DNA from: Tetradesmus obliquus
Lineage: Eukaryota > Chlorophyta > Chlorophyceae > Sphaeropleales > Scenedesmaceae
Direction of reading: 5' to 3'
Assembly (NCBI GenBank): GCA_030272155.1
Contig: CP126199.1
Location: forward strand, 2,480,001 to 2,544,000
DNA: 64,000 nt
How positions within the stretch are numbered: position 1 is the first letter of the stretch; each line of letters opens with the position of its first letter. Positions 28,830 through 40,300 of this stretch are shown piece after piece. A program made the translations under genes and the position numbers. The notes under the pieces were generated by a model. The model had not been told where the DNA came from, searched no databases, and saw only the letters and a program-made list of their open reading frames with translations.

Positions 28830-31800
28830 GCTGCTGCTGTGTGGTGCTGCAGGTTCAGCGAGAACTTCTTCGTTGTGAATGAGAACTTCCGGCTAGTGTT
28901 CTACGTGATGGCGCCACTGATCTCATCCAACGGTCACAGGATCGGGACGCTGTAAGCCCAAGGCCGCTGCTGCTGCAACATGAAAGATTAGCTCGTGCTG
29001 CATACCTTGCCTCAGCTTGTGCGCTTTTGCATCGTATGTGCACCGCGCAGTACTGTTTTCGCAAATATCGCCTGTTGTTGTGCTGTGCCCGTGCGCTAAT
29101 TGCTTTCCTGCAAGTTGTCGCATACTTACGCACGCCTTTACGGTTGATCTCGCCGCACGCGCTGACTCATCACTTTATTGTTTTTTCATTGCTGCGCGTG
29201 CAGCTGCATCATGGGCCAGCAGCCCCGCAAGTTTGACGCCACGCGGGGCGCTATCTTGGCCAACCTCTCAGAGCTGCTGGTGCGCCAAATTGAGCGCAGG
29301 TGAGTCTAGATATTCTTTTACCCTCACGAGACAGCAACATGACATGGTGCCCTGGCTACTGTGGCTTACGTGCTGTGCCTGCGCTGTTTGGAGCTCGCTG
29401 TTTCACACGAAGCACTGGTTCTGTCGCAAGCTGCAACTGGCTGATGCCAATTGCGAGGAACAGCATGCAGCAGCGTGCAGCCCACTCATGGAGTGTTGTC
29501 CTGCCGCGGCCTGCAACAGCGAGTGGCATGCTGCACATGCTTCCTGCAAGCGGGCCCGGCACGGCTCCATGCATGTTGTGCGCTTTCTTGCTGCATCTCG
29601 CAACAACATCTTGCTTGCCGCACTGCTGTTTGCTGCTTCCTGCAGGTGGGCGCTGCAGGGCTCGCAGCGTGTGCAGGGCAGCAAGCTGATGCGCAGTGTG
29701 GAGGCGTACGGGTCGGCCTGCGGCTTCATCGACGCGTCCAACGTGAACAAGTGGCGGCTGCTGCACCTCAACGCGCCGGCGGTGGAGCTGCTGGGTGGGT
29801 TGGGATCCGAGGGTGCGTCGGTTTGGTGGATTGGGTGAAGGACTGCGGCGCTGCCTGCGTCACCTGGCCGTTGCCTTTGGCCGCACTGCGCCTGTGCTGG
29901 GAGGTCGACGAGCGTCTCTTCTACATGCTTTTGGGCTCACGTGTACAAAACGCCTCCCCCCTGCCCCATTCCCCATGTTGAGCAGTCAGAACACAACCTG
30001 CATCACCGGGGCTCGCAGGGGAGCTTGTGCGCTGCTTGTGCAGCGCCGCTCAGCCCTGCTGCCTCTCATGCTGCTGTAGTTGCTGCCGCGCTGTCTCCTG
30101 CAGGCATTGAGTGGACGGCCAGCTATGATGAGCTGGCCAAGCTGGACGAGGGGCGGCACATGGCCGCCTTTGAGGGCATGCCGCTGGAGCAAGTGCTGGA
30201 TGTGGACATGGGCCTGGCGGTGAGTCACCACGCTTTTTGGTTGTTGTACAATCGGGTGCAGCTGTGCTTGTGCTTGTGCCAGTGCGTGTGTGTCAGTATG
30301 TGCATCATGCTGTGTGCTCATAAGCTTTGCTGGCTTTCACTCGCCAGCTCTAGAGACATCTTATGCCATAAGCAAGCTGACGCTGTGGTTGCGTGGTTGT
30401 GCGTGCCGCGCGGCTGCTGCCGCTGCAGACGTGGCAGGCTGCGCAGGCGGAGCTCGCGCTCACCAACGTGAAGGGCGCCAAGGGCACACCGGCTGAGGGC
30501 AAGTGCTTCAACGTCACCTTCAAGTGAGCATAAGGCAGCGGGTTTGTGCAAAGCAGTTTGTTAGCGAAAAACTTGGGCTACGCTTGGCAGAGTAAAGTCG
30601 TCACAATGGGCTGATGTGCTGACAGGTAGTAAAAAAATCCTCAGCATGGTCATGCTTGTTACATTCATTGTAAAGCAAAAAATTGCAAAGTGCAATGCAA
30701 GGCCGCCACTGCTGTGCGTGTTGTGCTGTGCTGTGCCGTGCTGTGCCGCAGGGAGGGGCTTCAACTGTTGCACAATCAGCTTGCTGCCTGGGCTTGCCTC
30801 AGTATGCACTTTACCAACTCATACTCATCGCATCCTGCTCTGTACCGTGCACTCACTTTCCTGCAAATGAATCAACATGAATCCTGCAGGCTGGCTGCCA
30901 GCGACTCCCTCGACGAGCACGCGCCCTTCTCTGTCGGCGTGCCCAGCTGGCTGCGCGAGAGCAGCGACCCGGGGCCCGGCCACAACTACTTCTTCATGCA
31001 CATCCGGCCCGTGGAGCTGGGCTCGCCGCGGCAGCCGCCGCTGCACCACGGCAGCGGGCTGCAGTACGGGCCGCGGCTGATGGGGCCCAGCCCGATCCCA
31101 AACCTGGTGCTGGGGCCGCTGCTGGGCAAGGTGGGTGGCAAGTTGCGGATGGCTACCGTAGTGCAGCTCATGTATGGTGCTGCTGTGTGCTGTTTGCGGC
31201 GTGCGGCTACTGTAGTATTTTGTCGCACACTGCGTCGTGCCAGGGGTATTTTCTGGCTTCTGCTGGACAGGTCTCGAGGTGCCGCTTTGAGTTACCTGGC
31301 CAGGTTTAGGTCACTCAAGTGCTGCTGCGATTGGACCTCGTTGCTCAAACTCGTGCGCGAGCTTGGCGCTGACAGCGCTGTCGCTGCTGCTGTTGTGCTG
31401 TGTGCTGCTCCTGCAGGGTGGCTTTGGCAAGGTGTACAGGGGTGTGCACGAGGGCGCAGAGGTAGCAGTAAAGGTGGGTGTGGGAGCGCAGTGATGAGGC
31501 GCAGTGCAGTGGAAGTGTGATGCAGCTCTGCTTTTGTCGGCCTGCGGCAGCTGTGTGCAAGCTTGTGCCGCTCCAGGCGGCTGTCTGCTCTGTCGGCTGC
31601 ACATCAGGCATCACGTCGACATGTAGCGACTGGCAACACGGCAACTTCAAGGTCCCTGGCGCCTGTGGGCGTTATGCTCATTATGCTGCCGGCCAATACA
31701 TGCTTCATGCGTCATGTGTCATTCCCAGGTGCGCTGTGCAGATCATTGAGAAGCTGGAGAGCGTGCACGTGATCATTGAAAAGCTGGAGCACTGCTGCAC

Positions 31801-34069
31801 AACTCGCCCACCCTTGCCTATGGTCTTATGCAGATCATTGAGAAGCTGGAGAGCGTGCGCGTGACGCGGGCGGGCATGCCCATCGAGGTGGCCATGACGC
31901 AGAACTTCCACCACCTGGGCGTGCTGCGTAGCATTGCGTGGGGCATCGGGCTGCCAGACCCAGGTGCGGATGTGCAGTGATGGGTTTAGTCTTTCAGCGG
32001 CGAAGAGTGTATGATGATGCGTGCGCAACCTGACCCAGGTGCGGTATCGATGTGCAACGCAGCCCCCTGCCTTGTGCAGCGCTGTACGGTGCACATGTGG
32101 TGTGTTGCAGTGGAAGAGTGTCTGACGGCTGTATGTGCATGCTTCACATCGTAAGCCGACGCTGTTACATACGCACTGACATGTGTTCTGTGCTGCGTGC
32201 TGCGTGGTGTGCTGCTGCTGCTGCGTTAACAACAGCTGTGGCGGAGATCAGCCCTGCGCTGGCCAAGCCCACCTGCTGGATTGTCAGCGAGTACTGCGAC
32301 AAGCACACGCTGGTGGTGAGCGCAGGGTGGGGTGCTGAGTAGCGCATGTGTACTCCTCCTTCTCGTGTCAAGGCAGTCTGATGGCAGCATGATGCGCGCC
32401 ATCGAAACATGTAGCACAGGCTGTATGCTTGCGTGAAGACGTGGAGTCAGAGCTCATGGCATGAATCAATTGCGCGCTGTGCTGCAGCGCTGTGTTGGTA
32501 TACCTGCATGCTGCGCTGCTGGTCAACCCCTGTTGAACTCCAGACACACTGTGTGCCGTATTGTGTGTGCCGCATGTATCAACTGCTTGACCATCTGTTT
32601 TCACTTTTGTTCCTTACCACCCTGTAGGACGCCGTGGTCAAGGGCTGGTTCCGCACCAGCCGCCAGCCCACGCACGGCGGCACGCACCTGCGCTGCGTGG
32701 CGCTGACTGCTTACGAAGTGGCCAGCGCGCTGGCCTACATCCACTCGCAGGGCATCATGCACCTGGTGCGCAGCGAGACTGCAGGGCCATGTTTGATGCA
32801 GCATAAACTGGCCCCTCCGTTCAAGTGCATGACGCTGGGTGCATGGGGTTGTGGGGTTGTCATGCTGTAGTGCCGTAATGCAGTTGCGACGAGTAACTGC
32901 AAGCTGTTGGGCGGCGTGATGATATAGCAGGGCAGTTTGCATGCAGCAGTTTTCCTGATTTCCGTAGCCGTTGTTGTTAACCACGGACTTCCTGTCCGCC
33001 CTCTGCCGCAACAACACATATATTCCTACCCTCAGGACCTCACGGGCGGCAACGTGCTGCTGACCAGCTTTGCCGGCAACCCGCACGGCTTCTCAGCAAA
33101 GGTGACGGACTTTGGCTTGGCGCGGCCGCAGGACGTGCGCGTGCGCTCCGCGCCCGGGCGCTACGGCACGGTCACGCACATGGCGCCAGAGACGATCCGG
33201 GATGGCGTGCTGGACTATGCATGCGACGCGTATGCATTCGGTGTGCTGTGCTGGGAGATGATCACAGGTGCGTGCGCTATGCACAGCCTGGTTCTGCTGC
33301 TGCTGCTGTTCGCTTCTGAATGCTTACTGCTTCCTCTGTGTCTTGGCAACAAGCTAGGCCCTTGTCCTTGTGCACGCGGGTCTATGCTTGGGCCCTGTCC
33401 GATCTGCTGCTGGGCCTGTGCCTGCTTGATGCCCCCGCGACCCCCGTAGGCAACTGCGCATGGACGGGGCGCAGTCAAGAGGTCCTGCGCTGGTGTGGTT
33501 GAACTTGTGATCTGCTGTTAAAGCTGTGCTCATGTTTATGTGGCTGCTGTGCGTCCCGCCTGCAGGCAGCCGCGCCTGGGCAGGGCTGAGCCATGAGGCC
33601 GTGCTGGCTCAGGTGGGCGGCGAGGGCAGCCTGGAGCTGCCCATGGGCCTGCCGCCAGTGCTGGAGGAGCTGCTGGCTGCATGCCTGGCCAAGGACCCTG
33701 CAGCCAGGTGCGGGGTGAATCTGTTTGTTGAAAGGGCTTGCAGGAATTTGGTGTTTTGATTTTGGATGTACTGAATGCGGCTGGTGATGGTGCTTGGTTA
33801 GAATGGCTAGTGATGGCCTGGTGGCTTCAGCTGTGCTTGCACAGAGGTGGTAGCTGCCCTGCAGCTCATACAGCTCTGTGCATTAAATGTGGCATGCCAC
33901 AAGACCTGCAGAGCATCCCACACAGCGCTCCCTGCCCTCTGCTGCTGCTTGTCGCAGGCCCACGTTCAAGCAGATGCTGCCGCGGCTGGAGGCGTACCTG
34001 CAGTTCACGCGGCACTGCGCGCTGGAGGAGGTCACGCTGCCGATGGCCTCCCCAGCAGGCCTGGAGTGA
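27520..34069 (+). CDS. GAF-PAS-protein kinase (TKL/Raf-like, non-RD)
   Basis: Putative sensory kinase, about 772 aa. Exons: 27520-27711, 27826-28060, 28422-28626, 28853-28951, 29204-29299, 29646-29794, 30104-30219, 30429-30523, 30890-31130, 31417-31473, 31834-31963, 32236-32315, 32628-32765, 33036-33267, 33566-33707, 33958-34069, all in phase. A GAF domain (about 115-275) runs from LRLACKVFDVETATVSLL to IGTLCIMGQQPRKFD. A PAS-like domain follows (GFIDASNVNKWRLLHLNAPAVELLG). Kinase landmarks: GKGGFGKVYRG, VAVK (Lys495), catalytic HLDLTGGN, DFG near 636, HMAPE and DAYAFGVLCWEM. HLD in place of HRD makes it non-RD, but Lys and both Asp are kept, so it is probably active. The ATG at 27520 and the first donor (GTGCAG at 27712) are the least certain parts; the donor at 27741 leads to a stop. 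Ligand unknown. Confidence 0.88.
28796..28852 (+). repeat. CTG tract at a kinase-gene acceptor
   Basis: About 18 CTG-type units running to the acceptor of the exon at 28853. Confidence 0.85.
31736..31793 (+). repeat. Two degenerate copies of the head of kinase exon 31834
   Basis: GCAGATCATTGAGAAGCTGG appears at 31738 with a usable AG, followed at once by a shorter, diverged copy (ATCATTGAAAAGCTGGAG) near 31771. The real exon head is at 31834. The first decoy acceptor is 92 bases upstream, so its use would shift the frame. Confidence 0.85.
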
Positions 34070-34307
34070 GCGGTGCTGTCGCAGCACTTTGCGTGTTGCT
34101 GCAGCTGCACGAGGTCACGCTGCCGCTGGCCTCCCTCGCAGGCCTGGAGTGAGCGGTGCTGTCGCAGCACTTTGCGTGTTGCTGCAGCTGCAGGAGGCCG
34201 CGCTGCTGCTGGCCTCCCTACCTGGCTAAAAATGAGCGGTTTGTGTGCAGCACTGTAGGAGTAGCTGCAGCTGGAGGCGGTCACCGTTGCTGGCCTCCCT
34301 GGCAGGA
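34028..34307 (+). repeat. Tandem repeat of the kinase C-terminal codons and stop
   Basis: Unit of 83 bases starting GAGGTCACGCTGCCG at 34028 (coding), with further copies at 34111, 34194 and a diverged one at 34274-34307. The second copy retains GGCCTGGAGTGAG, meaning the last codons and the stop. All copies after the first lie in the 3' UTR. Confidence 0.9.
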
Positions 34308-34784
34308 TGTTGACTGTGCGGGTACTTCAATGTTGCTGCAGCACCTTCCAAGTTAGAGAGGGAGCATGCCGCTGCTGGCAGGGCCAGCCTTGACTGCGAT
34401 CAGCAAGCTGGAAAGCAGGGGAGTTTGGAACTGTCCTTCTCAGGTATCTGCGACATTCGCTTGTGCTGATGCTGTTTTCCTGCGCGTAGATGGCTGCGCG
34501 TAGAAGTGCAGCTGTGGTGGGGGCGGTGACGCGTGATGTTGCAGCAGTGCCGCTAGGCTGGCATCCGGCTGCTGCGCTGTTGTCGTGGTTTGACGATGAC
34601 AGGGTATCCGTTGTGGTGGTATGCAGGGGCCATGCCGGTGCTTCTGGTATGAGTGGGGGACATTTGTGCACTAGCATCTGAGTCCGGCGGCACGTGGCTC
34701 TTGGCTGAGGCGTGTGGGGTTAGCAGCTGGCCGGCTTTGTGCCATCAAGCTTCCTGAAAGCTGCCTGGCGCTTCATCAGCCTTG

Positions 34785-34877
34785 CAGTGCCAGTGGTACT
34801 GCAGCTGACATGTCTTCCGGTCGGCTGCAGTGCCAGTGGTACTGCAACGGACATGTCTTTTGGTCGGCTGCAGTGCC
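34785..34877. repeat. 43-bp tandem repeat in kinase 3' flank
   Basis: Units begin CAGTGCCAGTGGTACTGCA at 34785 and 34828, and a truncated third begins at 34871. Each unit contains ACATGTCTT and GGTCGGCTG. Confidence 0.85.
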
Positions 34878-35863
34878 AAAGCGGCGTGTTGGGAGCGCGC
34901 TCATTGCCGAGGCTGGTGGGTGTCGAGGCCAGCGTGCTTGAGAGTGAAGTTCGGGGAAAGGGTTTGCCTGTCAGCACCCTTTGAGGCAGCAGGTTCTGCT
35001 TTGACTGTTTGGTGCTCTTGCGTGGAAACAGCAGAGCACAGCGTGGTGCATGGCTCGTGAGCTGTGGATGACTGAAGTGCCTGACTGGCAGAACAGACAA
35101 GCCCAGGGGCAGCGCACAAGCCCTGCAAGCAGGGCTTGCAGGGCTCGTGGCAGTGATGCTGCCACACTGCACTGTACGAGGTGGGCCTGCCTGCGCTGGC
35201 CTTTGCTGAATGATGTGATCTGGGCTGACCTTGAGTGACAGCAATTGCAACCTCGGATTGAAGCACGCATAGAAATGGGCGTGCCTGGGCAGCGGGAGTG
35301 GCTGTAAGCGTCACAGCTGCTGCCTCGGCAGCAGCATGGTGGTAACCTGTGTGCTTGTTGAGACGATCTAGTGGCACAGCAGTGATGCGGCTGCTTGTTG
35401 CCTTCGGGGGAATTCCAGGAGTGCATTGCATGCCTTTGAACGCTATGAAGTCTGGTTTGGGCGTGGGTCAGGAATTTGGTCAAGAATGCGTTGTTACATG
35501 GCGTGGGATGCTGCGCCCTCTCAGCCTTTTCCTCCAGCTCTCCCATTTTGGCATCATTCACCGTGCAGCATGGCGCTTTGCTTCTGTTTTAGACATATCT
35601 CATGTCAGCGTGCACACTGATTGCATGTTGGGTGTTGATTGGTGGTGGTGTAGATTGTCTGCCTTGCGTTGATGTGGCAGCTTGCGCGCCTAGCTGCAGC
35701 AGGCTTCAAACGCAAGCAACCACTAATGCTGCCAAGAAGTGCCTGGGTCTCGTGTTTGCATGAAGCAGATGTGCAAGCGCTGTCATCTTTACCTTTTACA
35801 GAATGCACATCAGTTGCACAGGCACGCATGGCTGGCCCGCCGTGTCCCCCCTGTGACAGATAC

Positions 35864-35885
35864 AAGGTAGCCACGTGGCTACCTT
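35864..35885. repeat. Perfect 22-bp palindrome centred on CACGTG
   Basis: AAGGTAGCCAC followed by its exact reverse complement. Outside it the match continues imperfectly (GTGACAGA on the left, TCTGCCAC on the right), making a possible hairpin or cruciform with a G-box-like core. Confidence 0.85.
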
Positions 35886-37394
35886 TCTGCCACTGTGGTG
35901 CTTATCTAGTTTCCGTGCATCCTCTGCTACCACCCCCATTTTAGATGCGCACACCCTCAGTACTGTTCCCAAACTTGTGCAGTTCATATTGTCACGCTGT
36001 GCTGGCCGCCCCTGCCAGGTTGTGAAGTGCGACGCTTTTGCATTTTGGCGAGGGCTTAGATGAAGGCCGGATGATGGCGTGCCTCTCTGTGGTTCAAAGG
36101 AGCCTGGCAGTAGATGGGCCCATGGCAGGTACACTGAGGATGGGGTTTTGCTTTGTGATCAGATGTACATGCCACGCCGATGGCGTCGAGCTTGTACAGC
36201 GGTTGTTTTGGGTCACGCATCACAATGTCCAGATCGCGGGGTCGGGCGTGTTGCTGCTTGATTGTTGCGCCAAGCCTAGCTGGCTTGCTGAGGCTCCTCA
36301 AGCACATCAGCCAGTGAGGTTTTGATCTTGGCTTGGAAGCAACCGACCTGCAGTGAGTCACATGGCGCATGTAGGCGTCATGCGCAATGCTAGTTGTGCT
36401 GCTCAATGTTGCAGCAGCTTGTGTTGTTGGCTTCTGCCACAGTGTGGTCTCAGCATATGACCATGGGACCGTCCCATAGTATCTGTTTCTTCTGTTCCTG
36501 GCGCATCATGTGCGCGTGTACGTAGTGTCATGTGATGCGGTTCAAACGTCTTGTATAGTGTGCTTATGGCGTTAATGCAGGCTGGAGGCCGATGGGCTCG
36601 ATCTTGCTGATGTACACTGACCAGTCTTGTCATAACATGTCTAGCATTGAGGGTGTGGGTCTGCGGACATGTTGGGATTTTACTTGGAGACACATCGCAA
36701 GGAGACATTGTGGAACTTGTTTGACTGCTCCCTGCCCGTCGCGCTGATGTGAGCCACCTGGCATACTTGTGACGGCATCTTGCATAGCACCTTAGCAGCA
36801 GAGGGAGTGCCGGCTGTTACCTTGTGCTGAATTGGCTCCCGCAGGCCGGCTGTACACTGTAAAAGTGACTTGTGAATATCAATTATCCCTGCCAGTTTGA
36901 CAAGCAGTTTGGCAGATACGATGCCCACCGTTTGGCGTCGAGTTTGGCAGAATGCGCCACTTGTCAGTTGGTGCGCGTCTGCTTGTGTTCCGGTGGGGGG
37001 CTGACCAGGCTCTGCATGCTGTGGCAGTAGTGTTACCGTAACAGTAGGCTACTTGGAACTTTTAAGTATCGCGTGTTGCAATACACGGTTGCAACCTTTG
37101 TCGAGATGTGGTTGCTACGTAACCCATATCTATGGAGGACTATCCGTACAGGCCGTGAACCTGGCCAACATTCGCGCTCAGGCAACAGCGTGCTTTTGCA
37201 CGTAATAACCCTTGAATAGCGTGTTGTGTGAAACAGCGGATACGTCAAATATAGATAGAGGTGTGCGCACAGTGCGGCACTGTGCACAAACAATCAAAGT
37301 ATGCATATGTTGCCCCACACCCAGCGCATCACTGTCGCTTACAGCATCTTGCTGTTGTCAGGATACCATGTAGCGCTATCATCCATATCACGAC

Positions 37395-40300
37395 TCAGCC
37401 CATGGACTGCCTGCGCTGCTGCTGCGCCTTGGCTATGGCTGCCACCCGCAGCCTGCCTGCAGGTGCCACCACCAGCCTCACGCCCTTACCACTGGCCCCA
37501 CCAGGGCCTGCTGCTCCCAGTGACAGCCGCCTGCTGCTGCTGCTGCCGCTGCCACTGCTGTTTCCGCCACCCTGCTGCTGCTGCTGCGCTGCTGGCACTC
37601 CTCCAGTGCTGAACCTCCTGCTGTCTTTCCGCAGCACCGCACTGTCTTCAGGCACAGCATCCAAGCCATGGTGTGAACCCCAGCCAGCGCTGTTCAGCCC
37701 TAAACCTGAACCCTGTTGGCCCATGCCGCCAATGCTCATGCTGCTGCCCTTCACACCAAGAGGGCTCTTCAGTGCCTTGGTCGGGCTGCTGCCAGCAGCA
37801 CCCAGCCCACCACCATACAGGGGCACCCCAGCATCGCCAGCCACCTGGCTGCTGCCGCTGCTGCTGCCAAACACCACTTCCCCAGCAGCAGCAGCAGCAG
37901 CAGCACTAGCCCTGCCAGGCGTCCCCAGCAACCTTGGACTGAACAGTCCCGAGCCGCCACCTGCCACCCTCGGACTGAAGAGCCCAGATCCACCGCCGCT
38001 GCTGCTGCCGCCGCCAGCCCTCGGGGTTCTCGCGCCGCCGCTGCTGCTGCTAAATGCAGCTGCCGGCAGCGCCTGCTGCCTCAGCTGTAGCTCTTGCCGC
38101 CGCACTGTATCCCGCAGCTCGCTGATCTGGCACATGTAGGTGAAATTCTCGCTCTGCAGCTTGCGCACCTCCCCTGTGAGCACCAGACTCATGTTCTGCG
38201 GCACAGCAGCAGCAGCAGCAGCAGCAGCGCCACAGCTGCTGCCACTGCCAGCACCAGGTGAGGCCAGGCTGCCAGTGCCTGAGAAGCTCCTGCTCAAGCC
38301 GCTGCCAGCGCCAGCACCATGCAGCGCAGCAGCTGCCACCAGCTGCTCCCTACGCGGCGAAAACAGCCCAGGCGGCAGCAGCGGTGCGCGCTGCGCATGC
38401 GCCGCACTCGCGCCATCACCAGCGCTGGCACAACCTAGCTGCAGCTGCTGCTCGCTGCTGGCCCGCAGGCCGCCCACCCTGCTTCCTGCAAGCAGCAGGG
38501 CTGCGGGGTGCGGCTCTAGCTCGCCGCCTCTGCTGCTGCAGCTGCTGTGGCTGCGGGGCTGCTCCTGCCAGGCCCTGTCTCGCAGCTTCATTGCTGTCTC
38601 TGTCTTCAGGCGCTGCTCGTCCAGCTGCATTTCAAGCTTTGCAACTTTGCCCCGCAGCTGCTGCAAGAGCTCCGCTGAGTCACCCGCCTCTGCTGCTGCT
38701 GCTGTGCTGCAGGTGCTGGCAGCCTCCTCACCAGGCAAGCATACCCGCAGCTGCACGCCTGGTGACGCACCCGGCGCATCAGCAGAGCCGCATCCTGCTG
38801 CTGCTGCTGCTGCTGCAGGCAGCACCTCCAGATCCTCCGTCTGGCAGCTGACGTCATCACAAGAGACAGCCACAGCAGCAGCGTCATGCAGCAAGCTGCC
38901 AGCCGCCTTTGCACCGCGCAGCAGCTGCTGCAGGCGGCCTTCTTTGTGGCTGTCCCGCAGCTGCTGCTGGTCACTCCTGTCGGCGCTGACACTGCTGCTG
39001 CCGCCAGCAGCACCGCCATGCTGCTGCTGCTGCAGCAGCGGGCCATCCAGGCTTTGGCGCAGCTCCCGCTGCTTGGCACGCTGCTGCGACCTGCGCGTAG
39101 GGCTGCGCGAGCCACCTCCGCTCCTACCAGCTGCTGCTGCGTTTGCGCTTGCTGCAGCAGCATCCAGGTCATCAGCTGTAGAAGCTGCTGCTGCTGCCCT
39201 AGGAGTGCGCAGGCCAGCTTCGTTCTCATCCGCTTGGCCAGGCGGGAGCTGAGTGCTGCTGCTGCTGCAGGGGAAGCCTAGCTCCTCCTGGCAGCGCCCA
39301 GTGGCCCCAATTCTGTCCTGCTGCCTGCCTCCTGGGCTGCCCCAGCTGTGCTGCTGCTGCTGCTGCTGCTGCTGTCGTACCGCTGAGCCCTGCAGCAATG
39401 CCGCCTTTGCTTCCTGCAGCTGCTGCAGTAGCTCCTGCTGCACATTCTGCAGCTCTGCCAGGTGGGATGCTGACGAGGCCGCCCCCTGCTTGCTGCTCGT
39501 GCTGCTGCTGCTGCCCTTGTTTTCATTGGATACGTCTGCTGCAGCTGCGCCATCAGCAGCTGTTGTGCCCAGCACCTGCAGGATGCGCTGCTGTTGCTGC
39601 TCCACGCGCTGCAGCACCTGCAGCCACTGCTGCTGCGCCCCCTGCTCAGCAGCTGCTGCAGGTTCGGCTGCTTCACCCACACGCGGAGGAGTTTCTACAA
39701 CCACAGCAGCAGCAGCAGCAGCTGCTGCAGCGCCCAGCTCCGGAACTGCCCCCTCAAAGCTACTCAGCAAGCTGCGCGCAATCGGTGACGATGCGCCTTG
39801 TGCCCGCTGCTGCTGCTGCTGCCTAGGCTGCGTGCCCTGCTGCTTCTCTGCAGTGAGCTGCTCCTGCAGCGTCATCAGCACATCGCTTGCTGACATGAGC
39901 CCGCGCGTCATCTCCAAATGACACGCACTCTTCACCTGCAGCCGCGTCTGCACCTCTGCAGCAACAGCCGACGGCCAGCCACCCTGTGGGCCAGCTGCTG
40001 CAGCAGGCGCTGCTGCTGCTGTTGCTGCTCCGGCTGCACCCTCTGCAGCAGTTGTGCCAGCTAGCGTGCTTGCGGAGATTGCAGTGAAGTTGCTGGCTTC
40101 ATGGCTCTCCTGAGCAAGGGCTTGCAGCTGGTGCAGCAGCTCAAATAACGTGTCTTGACACGCGCCTAAGCTGCTGCTGCTGCTGTCGCTGCAGCGGCTG
40201 CTGCAGCTCGACTGTGCATCTGCGTCATCACAACTGCTTGCAGAGCAGGCAGCTTTCGCTGCTGCCGCTGCTGTAGGCTTTGAGCTGCTGCCGGCAGCAG

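Larger units (their letters stand above)
34070..37394. other. Convergent 3' region between kinase and kinesin genes
   Basis: 3.3 kb where two genes face each other tail to tail; presumably two long 3' UTRs. No credible protein. Contains short tandem repeats and a perfect palindrome, listed separately. Confidence 0.5.

Noticed and set aside
38140-39252. 370-codon plus-strand open frame opposite the kinesin tail
   Set aside because: Shadow of CAG/CTG-rich coding DNA: such repeats are open in several frames, and the minus strand gives one 1426-codon exon that joins in phase to a kinesin motor.
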